Below are positions 22,553 through 33,070 of a stretch of DNA of 64,000 nt, one piece after another (the stretch's first letter is position 1; each line of letters begins with the position of its first letter). The translations under genes and the position numbers were made by a program. Under the pieces are notes generated by a model that did no database searches, was not told where the DNA came from, and worked only from the letters and a program-made list of their open reading frames with translations. The stretch comes from Enchytraeus crypticus (taxonomy: Eukaryota; Annelida; Clitellata; Enchytraeida; Enchytraeidae): positions 1,012,001 through 1,076,000 of the forward strand of contig CAJHZI010000204.1 of assembly GCA_905160935.1 (NCBI GenBank), read 5' to 3'.

Positions 22553-24856
22553 CTAGTTGCTACTCTCACTTATTTTTTGTAGAACAAATCTGACACGACG
22601 TCGGGTTTCTGGAATAATATGAATTAGAGAATCGTCCTCACAAACCACGTGACAATTCATCTTCACATCAAAATCTCTCAAACATTGGCGGTAGTGATGG
22701 ACATATGCGTCCGATGGATTCACTTCCACCACTCCATCACAATCCCTCACGTCGTCCATCCTACTCACGTGATGAATCCCAAGCTCAAACATTTTCAACG
22801 ATTTGACCATGACCTTCGAGCGGACTGAACTGAATGTCGTCGTTCTCAAGGTCGACTCCAATTCGTAAGATATTGATGATTGCTTATCCTTTATTAAAGC
22901 ATTTTCCATTGGATCAAAAAATGCGCTCTTGAAGGTAAACCCACATGGTATGTAGGAATTATTTTCATGTTTTATGTCTCGAATAAATCTTTCCCAACTT
23001 AGAGCGCGCGGAACGATGAATTCATCAACATCGTTAAATGCGAGATAAGTAGTGGCATGCATATTGCGATATAAGCAATCGTTTATAGCTAGCAATTGCC
23101 CGTTATACCAAACATCGGCCCCATCAACTGGAATGCTCCAAGGCACAACCGTTATTACATTTAACCTCTGATAATATTCAAGTAATTTCTGGAGACTTTT
23201 GTCTCTGTATAACGCAGTGTAAAATGTGAAATGTTCGGCGCCTAAGATTCGACTTGTTTCTATAAACTCTGCGAATGTTCGGACGTCTATATGACCAAAT
23301 AACGGCGGAACACAGAGTCCGAACTTCGCTCGAACTGGAACAGGCCGAGTCCGAAAAAGCGGCAGCTCCACCGGAGCATGGAAGGAGGAATATTGATCGG
23401 ACGCGGAAATAAAAGTAAAACAAGGTGGATTGATAAATAACGTCAAGTATGATGAAATATCGCAGCTTAGAATAAATCCACCGTAAATTTTACCGTGATT
23501 TTCGCACATTTCATAAACGGTAGCGTGTATTTTAATTGTATTTTCAAGCAGCCATTCCTTGACAACACTCTGTCTATTTGAATTGATGGATTCGTTGAAA
23601 TATGAAGGTTTCGGTAGATGGCAGTAGAATCCGGCCGTTGCCCGTGAATTGATTTCTCTGGAAACCACAGAACGTCTCAGCAGCGCTATGACTCGAATAT
23701 AGCGCTCTGTCCTCCCCCGCTTCCCCCTCCGTCTACTTGGCAATTCCTGCGTATTATTATTTTCCTGTTTGACAAGGCTTGAGCGCGGAAGGGTCACTAG
23801 CTGCTCATCCCGCCCTGCTATCTTCTGCTTCTCCAGCTGTTGTTGTTGCTGCTGCAACTTATTTAACTGTTGCTGATTTTTCTGCAGTTGTATGCTCCGT
23901 TGTTGATGCAACTGCTTGCTGTCTATATGTTTTGTCGGTTGCTGGTTTAGCAGCTGCTCGATGTCATTTAGCTGCTGGTGGTGGGAGTTTTGATGATCTT
24001 GTTGTTGCTGTGCTAGAGATGTCAGATGATTTTGAAGAGGTTTGAGGTGCTGATGTCTATCTTGATGCTCAGTCATCTTTTCTGTAAACATCTCTTCAGC
24101 TAGTTGCTGCGGATCCAGAAGCATCTTACCATTACGCTGCTGCATGCGCCGCTCTAACAGCTGGATTTTCTGCTGAGACTCGTGCAGCCGCTGCTGCTGC
24201 AGCTGCTGCTGAAGCAGCTGCGCCTCGTGCTGTCCATCGAACAGCTGTTCCGTGGGGTCACGTGACCGCTGCGTGGGTTCTAAGTTCACGGATCGATCAT
24301 CATAATAAGCGGAGAAGAGATAGTGCTCGGATAGTTGCTTGAATCCATTACTCTTTTCCTTTAATATCCAGCCATGGCAATCGAGCAATCCGGGATATAA
24401 TCTATCAATCGCCGGGACACTCGGACTAGCTGGAATTGCTGCAAAAAGCAAATTTTCTTTTTCACGGCCGTTTGTATATTTAGAAAAATTATTAACTCCC
24501 CTTGAGAGTAACTGTTTGAAAGCTGGAGCTCTAACGTCATTGAAGTTAAGAAGATTTTCACATTTTTCTATTGTGTTTTTATTGTCTTCGTTTGTATCTT
24601 CTACCACAGCAAATCTTTTTAAGTAATTAACTTTTCTTTTTACTTCGTTTTTAATAGCTGTTCTACGAGCAGTTTTCTCGACAACCCTAGAGAATTTATC
24701 TTTATCATTCTGCACTGCATTAGTTTGTGAAGACGGCAGTTCAGGATGTTCTACGTGGTTCCAGTCCAATCTTAAATGTAGGATGAAAACGACACCGAAA
24801 TATGTTCCCGCGAGAGCCGTAAGTGAGCATAGGATTAGACGTATGGCCAGTCTCAT
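22553..24856 (-). CDS. Glycosyltransferase family 92 (GT92, DUF23) type II membrane protein with a Gln-rich insert
   Basis: A single-exon gene of 767 residues. The start is the ATG at 24856 (A at -3), with an in-frame stop a few codons upstream. Residues 4-28 form a hydrophobic signal anchor, so the enzyme should sit in the Golgi with its C-terminus in the lumen. GT92 homology appears to begin at YLFSAYYDDR (about 180-189), break, and resume at RYIRVIALLRR (about 385-396). The core follows: FGLCVPPLFG (512-521), SRILGAEHFTFYT (about 535-547), NGQLLAINDC (585-594), and the metal-binding type motif FNDVDEFIVP (607-616), then HHYRQC (about 720-725). The region between about 200 and 350 is Gln-rich with runs of up to seven Gln and likely coiled coil. 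Known GT92 members include worm GALT-1, which adds beta-1,4-galactose to fucose on N-glycans. The exact acceptor here is unknown. Intronless GT92 copies are plausible retroduplicates, but that is inference. Confidence 0.95.
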   Translation of the reverse strand: MRLAIRLILCSLTALAGTYFGVVFILHLRLDWNHVEHPELPSSQTNAVQNDKDKFSRVVEKTARRTAIKNEVKRKVNYLKRFAVVEDTNEDNKNTIEKCENLLNFNDVRAPAFKQLLSRGVNNFSKYTNGREKENLLFAAIPASPSVPAIDRLYPGLLDCHGWILKEKSNGFKQLSEHYLFSAYYDDRSVNLEPTQRSRDPTEQLFDGQHEAQLLQQQLQQQRLHESQQKIQLLERRMQQRNGKMLLDPQQLAEEMFTEKMTEHQDRHQHLKPLQNHLTSLAQQQQDHQNSHHQQLNDIEQLLNQQPTKHIDSKQLHQQRSIQLQKNQQQLNKLQQQQQQLEKQKIAGRDEQLVTLPRSSLVKQENNNTQELPSRRRGKRGRTERYIRVIALLRRSVVSREINSRATAGFYCHLPKPSYFNESINSNRQSVVKEWLLENTIKIHATVYEMCENHGKIYGGFILSCDISSYLTLFINPPCFTFISASDQYSSFHAPVELPLFRTRPVPVRAKFGLCVPPLFGHIDVRTFAEFIETSRILGAEHFTFYTALYRDKSLQKLLEYYQRLNVITVVPWSIPVDGADVWYNGQLLAINDCLYRNMHATTYLAFNDVDEFIVPRALSWERFIRDIKHENNSYIPCGFTFKSAFFDPMENALIKDKQSSISYELESTLRTTTFSSVRSKVMVKSLKMFELGIHHVSRMDDVRDCDGVVEVNPSDAYVHHYRQCLRDFDVKMNCHVVCEDDSLIHIIPETRRRVRFVLQKISESSN
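23795..24250 (-). repeat. CAG/CAA-rich stretch coding the Gln-rich insert of the GT92 protein
   Basis: On the plus strand this reads as clustered CTG and TTG codon complements. It codes runs of Gln mixed with Leu, His and Glu. CAG and CAA are mixed, which slows expansion. The open frame on the opposite strand at 23779-24045 is only its shadow. Confidence 0.85.
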
Positions 24857-24869
24857 TGTCACTATCCAT
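24741..24869 (-). promoter_or_regulatory. Upstream ORF overlapping the GT92 start
   Basis: An ATG at 24869 lies 13 nt before the GT92 ATG in another frame and opens a 42-codon frame that ends inside the GT92 coding sequence. Its context is mixed (C at -3, G at +4) and weaker than that of the main start (A at -3). If it lies in the mRNA it would lower GT92 translation through leaky scanning; the true transcript start is unknown. Confidence 0.4.
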
Positions 24870-25679
24870 CAGTCTGATTTCTGCTTCAAAAAAACTTCTA
24901 AAAATAACTTCTTGCCTAGTTACTCCAGTTACAAATTAAATAACCTAAGTGCTTTCTCCATCGTATTACTTAAATTAATTGAAACAAGCGCAGCTCCAAA
25001 AGTAATTTAATATTGTTGGTAAGAATCGTCTGAAATGAAGAGGTATAATTATGACTTATAACTGTTACGAAAACTGTTAACTCAAACTATTATCATAAAA
25101 TAAGCTCATTGTCGCGAAGAAACAGACACGACAGAAGTTTGACCTCAGAATTAAATCTACTTGTCAGCTTTAGCGTGCTTCTCTCTTGCGACAAACTCAA
25201 GGTCTGTTGAATCATTATGTCGTTTGATTTTCGGCTATAATCGTTCTAATTTATGATCACATGCTCAAATGAATCGAAAGGGGCAAGCAGACTCAGTAAT
25301 TATTAAAATTTGTCTGCGGCCACTATAATTAAAACACCTCACCAATTGAGTAACAGTAAATGCAGTCAATCTGCTATATTTCACGCTACTACAATTATAA
25401 TTATTCCATTGTAATTAGAATTTTAATTATTAATTATCCTATACTTAGACTTTAATTCAGAATGTCTTAATTAAAAGCTTAGGGTACCATTATAAAGCTT
25501 TAAATGGCAGATCCTAAGGTGAATTGAACCCTCGTATGTTCGAATCCCAGCCGCGCTGATCTGAGAGTAAAATCTCAGACATTTACTGGACTGGTTATGC
25601 GCAAAATGGTTTAAATTGCCTAACGGTTTAAACATGTGATATAAAAAAGTGATAGCTATCAACATAGTTGATCATTTCA

Positions 25680-25845
25680 CTATAAAAGCAAAAGCAAAGT
25701 TGGTAAAGCTAAGGTTTACATCAGTTCCTTCACTCGAAGGCTATGTCAGTGACGGGCGAGCCCAGGGTTTGAACCCGCACCTACTGATCCGCGGTCGAGT
25801 ATCTTATCGACTTCGCCACTGCCTCCAGCCAATGCGTGTTAACTT
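25680..25845 (-). mobile_element. tRNA-derived SINE (family T)
   Basis: On the minus strand: GGCAGTGGCGAAGTCGATAA, GATCAGTAGGTGCGGGTTC, B-box GGGTTCAAACCC, then the TGACATAGCCTTCGAGTGA tail region. Confidence 0.8.
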
Positions 25846-26108
25846 TCTTACTACCTGTAAGTGTACAGATAACACTTTACGAAGCTAACGTTCTTTTCAA
25901 AACCGGGCATCGACACCAGAGTTAAATAAAGGCATTCTGAAAGACGTTCAGTTCAAGTTCGTTTTTAAGCACTTCTTCCTATGATCGTTTTCCAAATTTA
26001 TTCGTAACTTTAATTTATTTCCTGGCACAGAAAATTTGAATTTCGTCTGCTGGAGAATAGCAAACTGAACCGTTTCGAATAGTAATTAACAGAGGTTGTT
26101 AGTCTTAC

Positions 26109-26166
26109 GAAGACAGAAAAAGGTAGTGGCGTTATATGTCATGGACCAGCTAGTAGGCAGGGCATT
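26109..26166 (+). mobile_element. RTE-like LINE 3' end fragment, diverged
   Basis: It keeps GAAGACAGA, TGGCGTTATATGTCATGGAC and GTAGGCAG from the 3' end of the RTE-like element. Confidence 0.55.
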
Positions 26167-26200
26167 AATAATGAGAAAATTAGTGTTATTCTTACTTTCA

Positions 26201-26470
26201 CGTGTTCTTCCGGGGCACTAAAGAATTGACGAACCGTCAATTTTAAATGTTGTAAAGACGATTAAGCAGGAACTTAGGAAGGCATCTCAGAAGCTATATT
26301 TTTCTAAAGTTTTAGACTACATAAGGTGCACATAAGCAATAGCCTTTTTTTTTTTTTTTAACTTGTTAATTTTTGGAGAGCTCATTTCTGATGCTATGTC
26401 ATGGAACATGAAAACAGACTGTGATTACGTTGGGCCTGTCACTTGGCAAAACACTGGAAAGAGACAGATT
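26201..26470 (+). mobile_element. SINE-B copy
   Basis: Head CGTGTTCTTCCGGGGCAC, then CAGAAGCTATATTTTTCTAA, AGACTACATAAGGTGCA and 3' end GGGCCTGTCACTTGGCAAAA plus CACTGGAAAGAGA. Confidence 0.75.
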
Positions 26471-27454
26471 AGTCCCACTGTATCACTAATACTGTAACAG
26501 TTAGATGGTAATCTTAGCAATATATTTTTATTTCAATTTATTGTCAGTTAATAAAAGCGAGCTCGATCTTTGACAGTTGATGACACATTTTACTAAGTTA
26601 TTAATTTATTTTAAGCACAAATTACTTTATACTAAATCGCTCATTTAATAAAAGAGAACTCGACATACATATATTGCTAAAGCTTATCAACTTCGTTATT
26701 TAATAATTAGTTAGCATACAATTAGAGGCTAACTCAATCGCATGCATATTGTTTTACAAATTTATTCCATATCATAAATAAATATCAGTATTTCTTAAGC
26801 GAAGCCAAATTTAGAGTACTACATTTCTATATGAAGCATTCTCTAGTAATTGGGATATCTAAGACTAATGCTTACGGTCACCTGCAACTACTAGCTAATC
26901 TATTTATGCAAATCTTCGCACATAACGTGAAACTAATTTATTCACTGAAAAACCAGTTAAATATTATCATAAAATATAAATGCTATTTAAATATGAAAAT
27001 TTGATATTTAAATTGTATGAATTCTCTATAAATACTTCTTGTGACTAGCTACTGGGCATTTTTATTCTGTACGATACTCATGCTATACTAATTTTGTGGG
27101 ATCAATTTCATAGCTAATCCATATACTTGTGAAATCGTAAAATTTTAATGATCGTTTGCTTTTGTAAAACTAGCCAATTGGCGTTTGAATGTTACCATGA
27201 CGTAATTCGTGTTTTTTAAAAATCTGCATATTATATAAAGTTGCCCGCTTACTAGAACAGGCAACAGAAGGAAGAGGAGAGTGCAAAGGAACTAGAGGAA
27301 GGGGATATTTAGCAAAGTTTTGAATTAATTCGAATTAATTGAAATGAAGAGCAACATAAGTTTAGAGATAAGTTAAAACGTTGCAGTTCTCACGCTGAGC
27401 GTGGCGCTATATATTGCAGTAGGAGAGATTTAACGACCAGTTCGTTTTAGTAAT

Positions 27455-27680
27455 AATAATAATAATAATAAAGGCTTAACGTCCGTTTCCTCATCCAGGG
27501 ATGATGTCAGGAACGTCCCCAACAGCACACATCACTACAGATCAATTCACCCAGACCAATCTGCAAAAGAAATGTGCTGAGGAGAAGTAAGGTCCTAAAC
27601 GAAAGCCAGTAAAACGAAAGTAATGACTGTTTAATGTCCATTTCTTCACTGTAAGGCTGTTTCAGGGGCTGCAGTAGATT
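27455..27680 (-). mobile_element. Retroposon family C, two partial copies
   Basis: AAT repeats lead into GGCTTAACGTCCGTTTCCTC and GATGTCAGGAACGTCCC. A second, weaker match TTTAATGTCCATTTCTTCAC and TAAGGCTGTTTCAG lies at 27628-27670. Confidence 0.5.
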
Positions 27681-28267
27681 ATTTAGCTAAAATCTTATTC
27701 TGACTGATCACAATATGCAGTTTAATATCTATGTTTCTCTTAAGAATATTCTCAAATCTATTAACTTCAAATAGCAAGAGTTTAAGACTAAATTCCGCAG
27801 CCTTTCCCTCTCGGCTTGATTTAATCCTACTGACATTACTGCATGAGATAAGCTACAACGAAAATATCAAAATAATGAAAATTGTTTTACTTTTCGGACA
27901 CTAAATTGCAAATAGAAGATAACTGACGACAAGTAAATTATCGACAAAGTCTAGTACTTGTTATCTTGCCACGAATTATCTAATGTCCATTACGTAACGG
28001 AGAGTTTATAATGATGCACAGTAGTGAATTGCTCTCGTGTAAGATGCATGAGAGTTAAACCTGCATCGCGTTTGTTGTCGACTGGACTGACAGGCGGCGC
28101 TAGTTGTCGAGTAATCTGCTTCAGGGATATAAGACACAACGGGTCTATCAGAGCAATAGTAATCGACTATCTACTAGAATGCTACTTTTGGTTATTAATT
28201 TATATATAATTGGCAAATAAATAATACAAAATGTGAAAACATTTACCCTATTCTCACTATGGTCTAA

Positions 28268-28395
28268 GCTGATGGGTAGTTGTCAAGTTGTTCGACATCG
28301 GATCAGCACGTGCAGGGTTAAAATCCAGTGCTATCTCCATCACTGACACGATATTCAATCAGGAAAATGACGTTAAACTTGGCTAAAGGCTTATG
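28268..28395 (+). mobile_element. tRNA-derived SINE (family T), diverged
   Basis: It retains GTCAAGTTGTTCGACATCGG, GATCAGCACGTGCAGGGTTA, CATCACTGACA and CAGGAAAATGACGTTAA. Confidence 0.6.
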
Positions 28396-28565
28396 CACTT
28401 TCTTTATACTTAATTAATGTTGCTTTATTGCATTATGCCATTACAAATGATAGAAATATACGTAAGAAACTTCAAAGCGAGATGCTATTAAATAAGCACT
28501 CAACATAATTGACAAGAGCGTCATTCATACTCTAATTTGCTTCATAATCTCTCTCAATCTCTCTC

Positions 28566-28650
28566 TCTCTCTATCTTACTCTCTTAGTGCACTGCCTACT
28601 GGTAGATCCAAGGTATCTAACGCCTCCACTCTTCTCTGTCTTCCGCTGTC
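28566..28650 (-). mobile_element. RTE-like LINE 3' end fragment
   Basis: Reverse complement matches the last 80 bp of the element at 40031-40705, including the GACAGAGAAGAGTGGAGGCG block and the AG tail (seen here as CT at 28540-28585). It forms one arm of an inverted repeat with the next entry. Confidence 0.75.
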
Positions 28651-28703
28651 CTCTTCATGAACACATACGAGAAAAACGGAAGACAGAGAAGAGTGGAGGC
28701 GTT
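28619..28703. repeat. 27-bp perfect inverted repeat made of RTE-like 3' DNA
   Basis: Arms 28619-28645 and 28677-28703, spacer 31 bp. Core of the right arm is AGACAGAGAAGAGTGGAGGC. Confidence 0.9.
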
Positions 28704-28706
28704 ATA
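28677..28706 (+). mobile_element. Short inverted copy of the RTE-like 3' region
   Basis: A 27-bp block identical to, and in opposite orientation from, 28619-28645. This could be a fold-back (twin-priming) product of one insertion. Confidence 0.6.
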
Positions 28707-28997
28707 GTGGCGACAAGCTTCAAACATGGCGGAGAAATCTCTCAAGATGAAAGCTATCGGACAACACCACGGGTCGATCCATTGACCGGTCTGCCGTCCA
28801 CTCGTGTGAGAGCCGACAAGCTTCGCAGCTTCAGGCTGTTGTTCTGTGTCAGAAACATTTAACGTTCAGTGAAAATATTGGAATACTTAACAAATGTAGC
28901 TAAAAATTGTATGTCAGTCCTTTGCCAGAAGTATGCAGTCAACAAATGTCTGTCTAAAACGTGATTTTTATTTTTTCTCTGTTGTAATAATATGCTA

Positions 28998-29010
28998 CCC
29001 ATATATATAA

Positions 29011-29085
<75 letters not shown>
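28998..29085. repeat. (AT)n microsatellite
   Basis: A long AT run next to the tail of the 29090 LINE fragment. Confidence 0.95.
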
Positions 29086-29089
<4 letters not shown>

Positions 29090-29091
<2 letters not shown>

Positions 29092-29300
29092 ACAACAACA
29101 ACAACAACAAAATTAGAGTGCTAATGTCGTCAATGACAACATTGAGCACTGTGGTACCAAATCAAATCCGATGAGCAGAGTGTGGGGTCCAGAACGGTGC
29201 GATCCAAAATCCGGGAGGTCGGTCCGAGGAAGGGTACTAGTGGAATGGAGGTTTGCGTGTTGGTCTCAGTTCATGTGCAAAGGTTGGATATGAGTGGTCA
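29090..29300 (-). mobile_element. CR1/L2-type LINE 3' UTR fragment
   Basis: Reverse complement matches the 3' end of the 41040-44604 element (AATGACAACATTGAGCACTG; GGGGTCC...AACGG). Its (AAC)n tail abuts an AT microsatellite at 28998-29085. Confidence 0.7.
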
Positions 29301-29324
29301 AAAAGAAATATATATATATATAGC

Positions 29325-29770
29325 AACAACGTTATTAAAGTGATAATGTCGTCCATGACAGCAGTGAATATTATGTTACCAAATAAAATCCGATAAGCAA
29401 AGTGTGGGGTCCAAAAACGGTGCAAACCAAAATCAGCTCAAGGCTGGGTACTAGTGGAAAGAAGGTTTACGTGTTGGACTCAGTTCCCGTGTAATGGGTG
29501 GGTAGGAGAGATCCAACAGAAAAGTTTTTAGCCTCCAATGAAACTGTTCATACAGAAGGAGAGGTTAATCAAAAGAAGAAGAGGGGGTGTGCAAAGTAGA
29601 AGGAAGAGAATACCAGATCTGTGGAGCAGTGTGCTAGAAAGAGCGCTTGGAGAGTTTGCTACAAGAAGGAATGCTTGGTACTCTAGAGAAATTAATTTAG
29701 AGGACCTAGTAGATGACTGCAAGGAGGAAGGCTGCCTCACTTGTAACAAGTAGGACACATAACCATTGCC
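29325..29770 (-). mobile_element. CR1/L2-type LINE, 3' end with diverged C-terminal coding part
   Basis: The 3' UTR is at 29325-29430. Beyond it the reverse strand resembles the LINE C-terminus (HAAPEIW-like region, YEQFH-like region). Its tail also abuts a short AT tract (29311-29324). Confidence 0.65.
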
Positions 29771-29974
29771 CGTAGTTATGATAGACTTTTATGTCACAAA
29801 AAGCCGCCTTGTAAACAATGCATTCTAACTTTGAGCCAGTGGAAAGACTTAAGGAGTGGATTCACATGAGCATCGGCGTAACCACGACTGAAAACCTAGT
29901 GGACACAATTAGGCATATGTGAAAAATTTCCTACTGGTAACATTAAATTTTGTCATTATTCTATTTATTATAGC

Positions 29975-30860
29975 ACAAAGAGAGTGCTACTGTCGTCCAT
30001 GACAATATTGAGACAAAATCCAAGTCGCTGAGCAAAACGAATGTCCAAAACGGTGCAAATTCCCAAATCTAGAAAACGAGTCAACGAAAAGAGGAATTAT
30101 AGAAGAAGATCAGGTTTTGCGCGCTGGTAGCAACTAGATTATGGAAGCTGGATGGAAAAGATTGGTCTTCGACTGCCTATTGAACAGCTTTTAGGAAAAT
30201 TAAGCAAAGGACGATGTGATTCAAAAGAAGACTTCCGAAGAGTGGATGGAAAAAATTCCAGATCTGTGGTGCAGCATGCTGGAAAGAACGATTAGATAGC
30301 TTAGAGCGTGAAGGTAAGCTAGGTCTCACAAGAGTAATTAACTTATAAGATCGAGTAATAGCAGACTGCATCACTTTCATCAAGTGAGACAGACAACTTT
30401 GTCCAGGGATGGTGATGGACTTTAAATTAAATAAGCCATCAGGTAAATGATACATCTTTAAAATGTATCCGGTGCAAAGACTAAGGTAAAAACTAAAGTA
30501 CACTTGAGTACTTGAAACTAAATAGAATTTCTCTTGCAAGAGAATTCTGAACAAACTGCAACCGATCAATCTCACAGCCAAGAATATTTAAAAATTGAGA
30601 ATTGCAGTAATCTAACCTGGATTGCACAAGAGCTGCACTAATTCTAGCAGCGGTCTCATCTGACAAATATAGGTGCATTTGACGAAGATTAAGGATAAGG
30701 AAGAAGGATGCCTGCGAAGTTTCACCTTTGTGTTCATGGAAGGCTATAGGTGTTTATCCAGGATAACACCGATACTTCTCATTGAAGAAGCAGTTTGATC
30801 TTGTAATATTGGAAGATAGCGAAAGAGTTTTGCCATTCAAGGTTTTCAAGATCGTATACT
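29975..30860 (-). mobile_element. CR1/L2-type LINE, 5'-truncated C-terminal part and 3' UTR
   Basis: The reverse strand codes LVQSRLDYCNSQFLNILGCE and [12 protein letters not shown], parallel to [11 protein letters not shown] and [12 protein letters not shown] of the larger element, with frame changes. It begins at the LKTLNGKTLS equivalent. Confidence 0.8.
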
Positions 30861-31416
30861 AACATTATGCTACAATTTGCAATAATGGCTATTGGGATGT
30901 CCCTGTTTTGTCTGTTTTATATCAGAATAAATCAACAGTTTTACTACGAGAAAATAGCTCTCATCAGTATTTGGATCCTAAATATGAATCAGTAAATATG
31001 AGTTTAGTTAATTAACAGCGGGTTGTGTTCCAATCGCTTTCAGTGAATATGTAATGGTATATTATTGAACATTCATTGACTATAGCTTTAATAAAGTGTA
31101 ATTACAGCGGCATAAAGTTATATGGTTCCAAACACATAATTATTCTCTTATATCAACTTCAGCCAAACTTCTATGCGCAGTGTTTTTCAGAGCCTTAGCT
31201 CGATGGTCGCGATTTAGAAAAGACATATTAATGTTTGTTTGATTTTACTTACAATTATGCAATATACTGAAAAATTATTAACTTACAATTATTTAATTAA
31301 AATTATTAATTTCAATACGAGGCTTATCAAGCTTGTTGGTGTGTCTCTTAAAGAACACACTACACAGAGTACGAGTAGATATAAATATCTTGGGCACGCT
31401 ACTTGAGCAATAACTA

Positions 31417-31495
31417 GAGAGAGACAGACAGACAGACAGACACACAGAGAGAGACAGAGAGAGAGAGAGTGAGAGAGAAAGAGAGGGGCATAGGG

Positions 31496-31569
<74 letters not shown>

Positions 31570-31770
31570 AGAGAGAGGTGCATAAGGAGAGAGATAGGGG
31601 CAAATGGAGAGAGCTAGAGAGAGAGAGAAAGTAGAGAGAGATAAAGATAGATAGATTGAGAAAGAGAGAGAGGTGCATATGGAGAGAGAGAGGGAGACAG
31701 ACAGATAGAGAGAGAGAGAGAGAGAGAAATAGGATGTGTGTGTGAGAGAGAGAATGATAGATAGAGAGAG
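31417..31770. repeat. Compound (AG)n/(TA)n microsatellite
   Basis: AG runs broken by GACA and GATA variants, with a TA run at 31500-31532. Confidence 0.93.
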
Positions 31771-31874
31771 AGTGGGTAAAACAAGATCAATAATAACTGA
31801 TTTTTGCAGCAGGTTCCTTCAATATGAATTAAATTGTCTACAAATAATTAGAAAGTAAATTTTTATAATTGAAG

Positions 31875-32640
31875 CAAAGTAGGCTCCGTAGTCCGCTCCG
31901 TCAAGTTGGCTCCGCAAATTCTTCAAATAAACCAATTTAATATGCCGAAAATGAGAGTTCAATTAGTTTTGCTGAGAGTCCCACAATTAGAGCTCACCCC
32001 GTTTGGTACCTATTGCGAATCAAAGTTTTGCAGAGCCAACTTGTCACTGGCTTCACAACTTTCACATTCGAATTTGAAACCTATTCTAAAAATTAAAGCT
32101 CAATTAGTGCTAGTATTTGCTGCAACTCTCATAATTAGAGTTCGCTCCGTTCGGTACTTATAGCGAACCGGAGCTTTGTGGTACATTTATGGGGCCAGCG
32201 TCAAGTTGACTACGCAATATTCTCATGTAAAGTTTATAAAAACTATATTCAAAATTTGAGCTCAATGAGTGCTAATTTTTGCTGCAACTCTAATGATTAG
32301 AACTCGCTCCGTTCGGTACTTATCGCGTACCGGAGCTTTGTGATACATTTTTGGAGCCAGCGTCAAGTTGGCAACATTCTCATATAAACCTAAAACCTAT
32401 ATATATATATATATTACATTAGAGCTCACTTAGTGCTAATTTTTGCTGCAACTCTCATAATTGAGCTCGCTCCGTTCGGTACTTATCGCCTACCGGAGCA
32501 TTGCAGTACATTTTTGGGGCCAGCGTGAAGTTGGCTCCGCAACATTATCGTGTAAATTTAAAAATTACTTATAAAATTAGAGCTCAAATACTGACAATTT
32601 TTTGCTGCAACTTTTAAATTTAAAAAAATTTTCCATTCCA
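31875..32640. repeat. Satellite-like tandem array, monomer about 150-170 bp
   Basis: Four to five diverged monomers. Each carries GAGCTCAATTAGTGCTAATT-like, TTTGCTGCAACTCTCATAAT, CGCTCCGTTCGGTACTTATC and GGGGCCAGCGTCAAGTTGGC-like blocks in the same order. Monomer starts are near 31950, 32097, 32249, 32421 and 32579. Confidence 0.88.
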
Positions 32641-32645
32641 CCAAG

Positions 32646-32705
32646 ATGGCGAACAATTCCAAGCTGAAGGCTCTGCTACTATTTCTTTTCCCTCTGATGT
32701 TGTAA
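32646..32705 (+). other. Micro-ORF with signal-peptide-like sequence, doubtful
   Basis: ATG with good context (A at -3, G at +4) opens 19 codons, MANNSKLKALLLFLFPLML, then TAA. It resembles a signal peptide, so it could be a first exon if a donor exists at the GTAATA overlapping the stop, but no second exon is seen. It lies just after the satellite array. Confidence 0.15.
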
Positions 32706-32799
32706 TAAAATGTATTTTAATGTTCAATGTTCTTCTGTATAACCATATCTAAGAGGCATCTAAACACTGAGTAGTGACTACTGACAATGTATAGTATGT

Positions 32800-32831
32800 A
32801 TAGGGGTATGTATGTATGTGTATGTATGTAA

Positions 32832-32866
<35 letters not shown>

Positions 32867-33070
32867 TGTATGTATGTATGTATGTATGTATGTATGTATG
32901 TATGTATGTATGTATGTATGTATGCATGCATGCATGCATGCATGCATGCATGCATGCATGTATGCATGCATGTATGTATGTATGTATGTATGCATGTATA
33001 TATGTATGTATGTATGTACATACGTATGTACGTACGTACGTACGTTCATGTATATGTATGTATAAATGTA
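32800..33070. repeat. (ATGT)n tetranucleotide array with ATGC and ACGT sub-blocks
   Basis: A long ATGT run turns into ATGC at about 32924-32970 and later ACGT-like units near 33018-33045. Long open frames over it are artefacts. Confidence 0.95.

Noticed and set aside
23779-24045. 88-residue Ala/Val-rich open frame on the plus strand
   Set aside because: It is the shadow of the CAG-rich coding stretch of the GT92 gene.
28726-28785. ATG in good context, MAEKSLKMKAIGQHHGSIH
   Set aside because: Only 19 codons, next to LINE fragments, with no donor or second exon.
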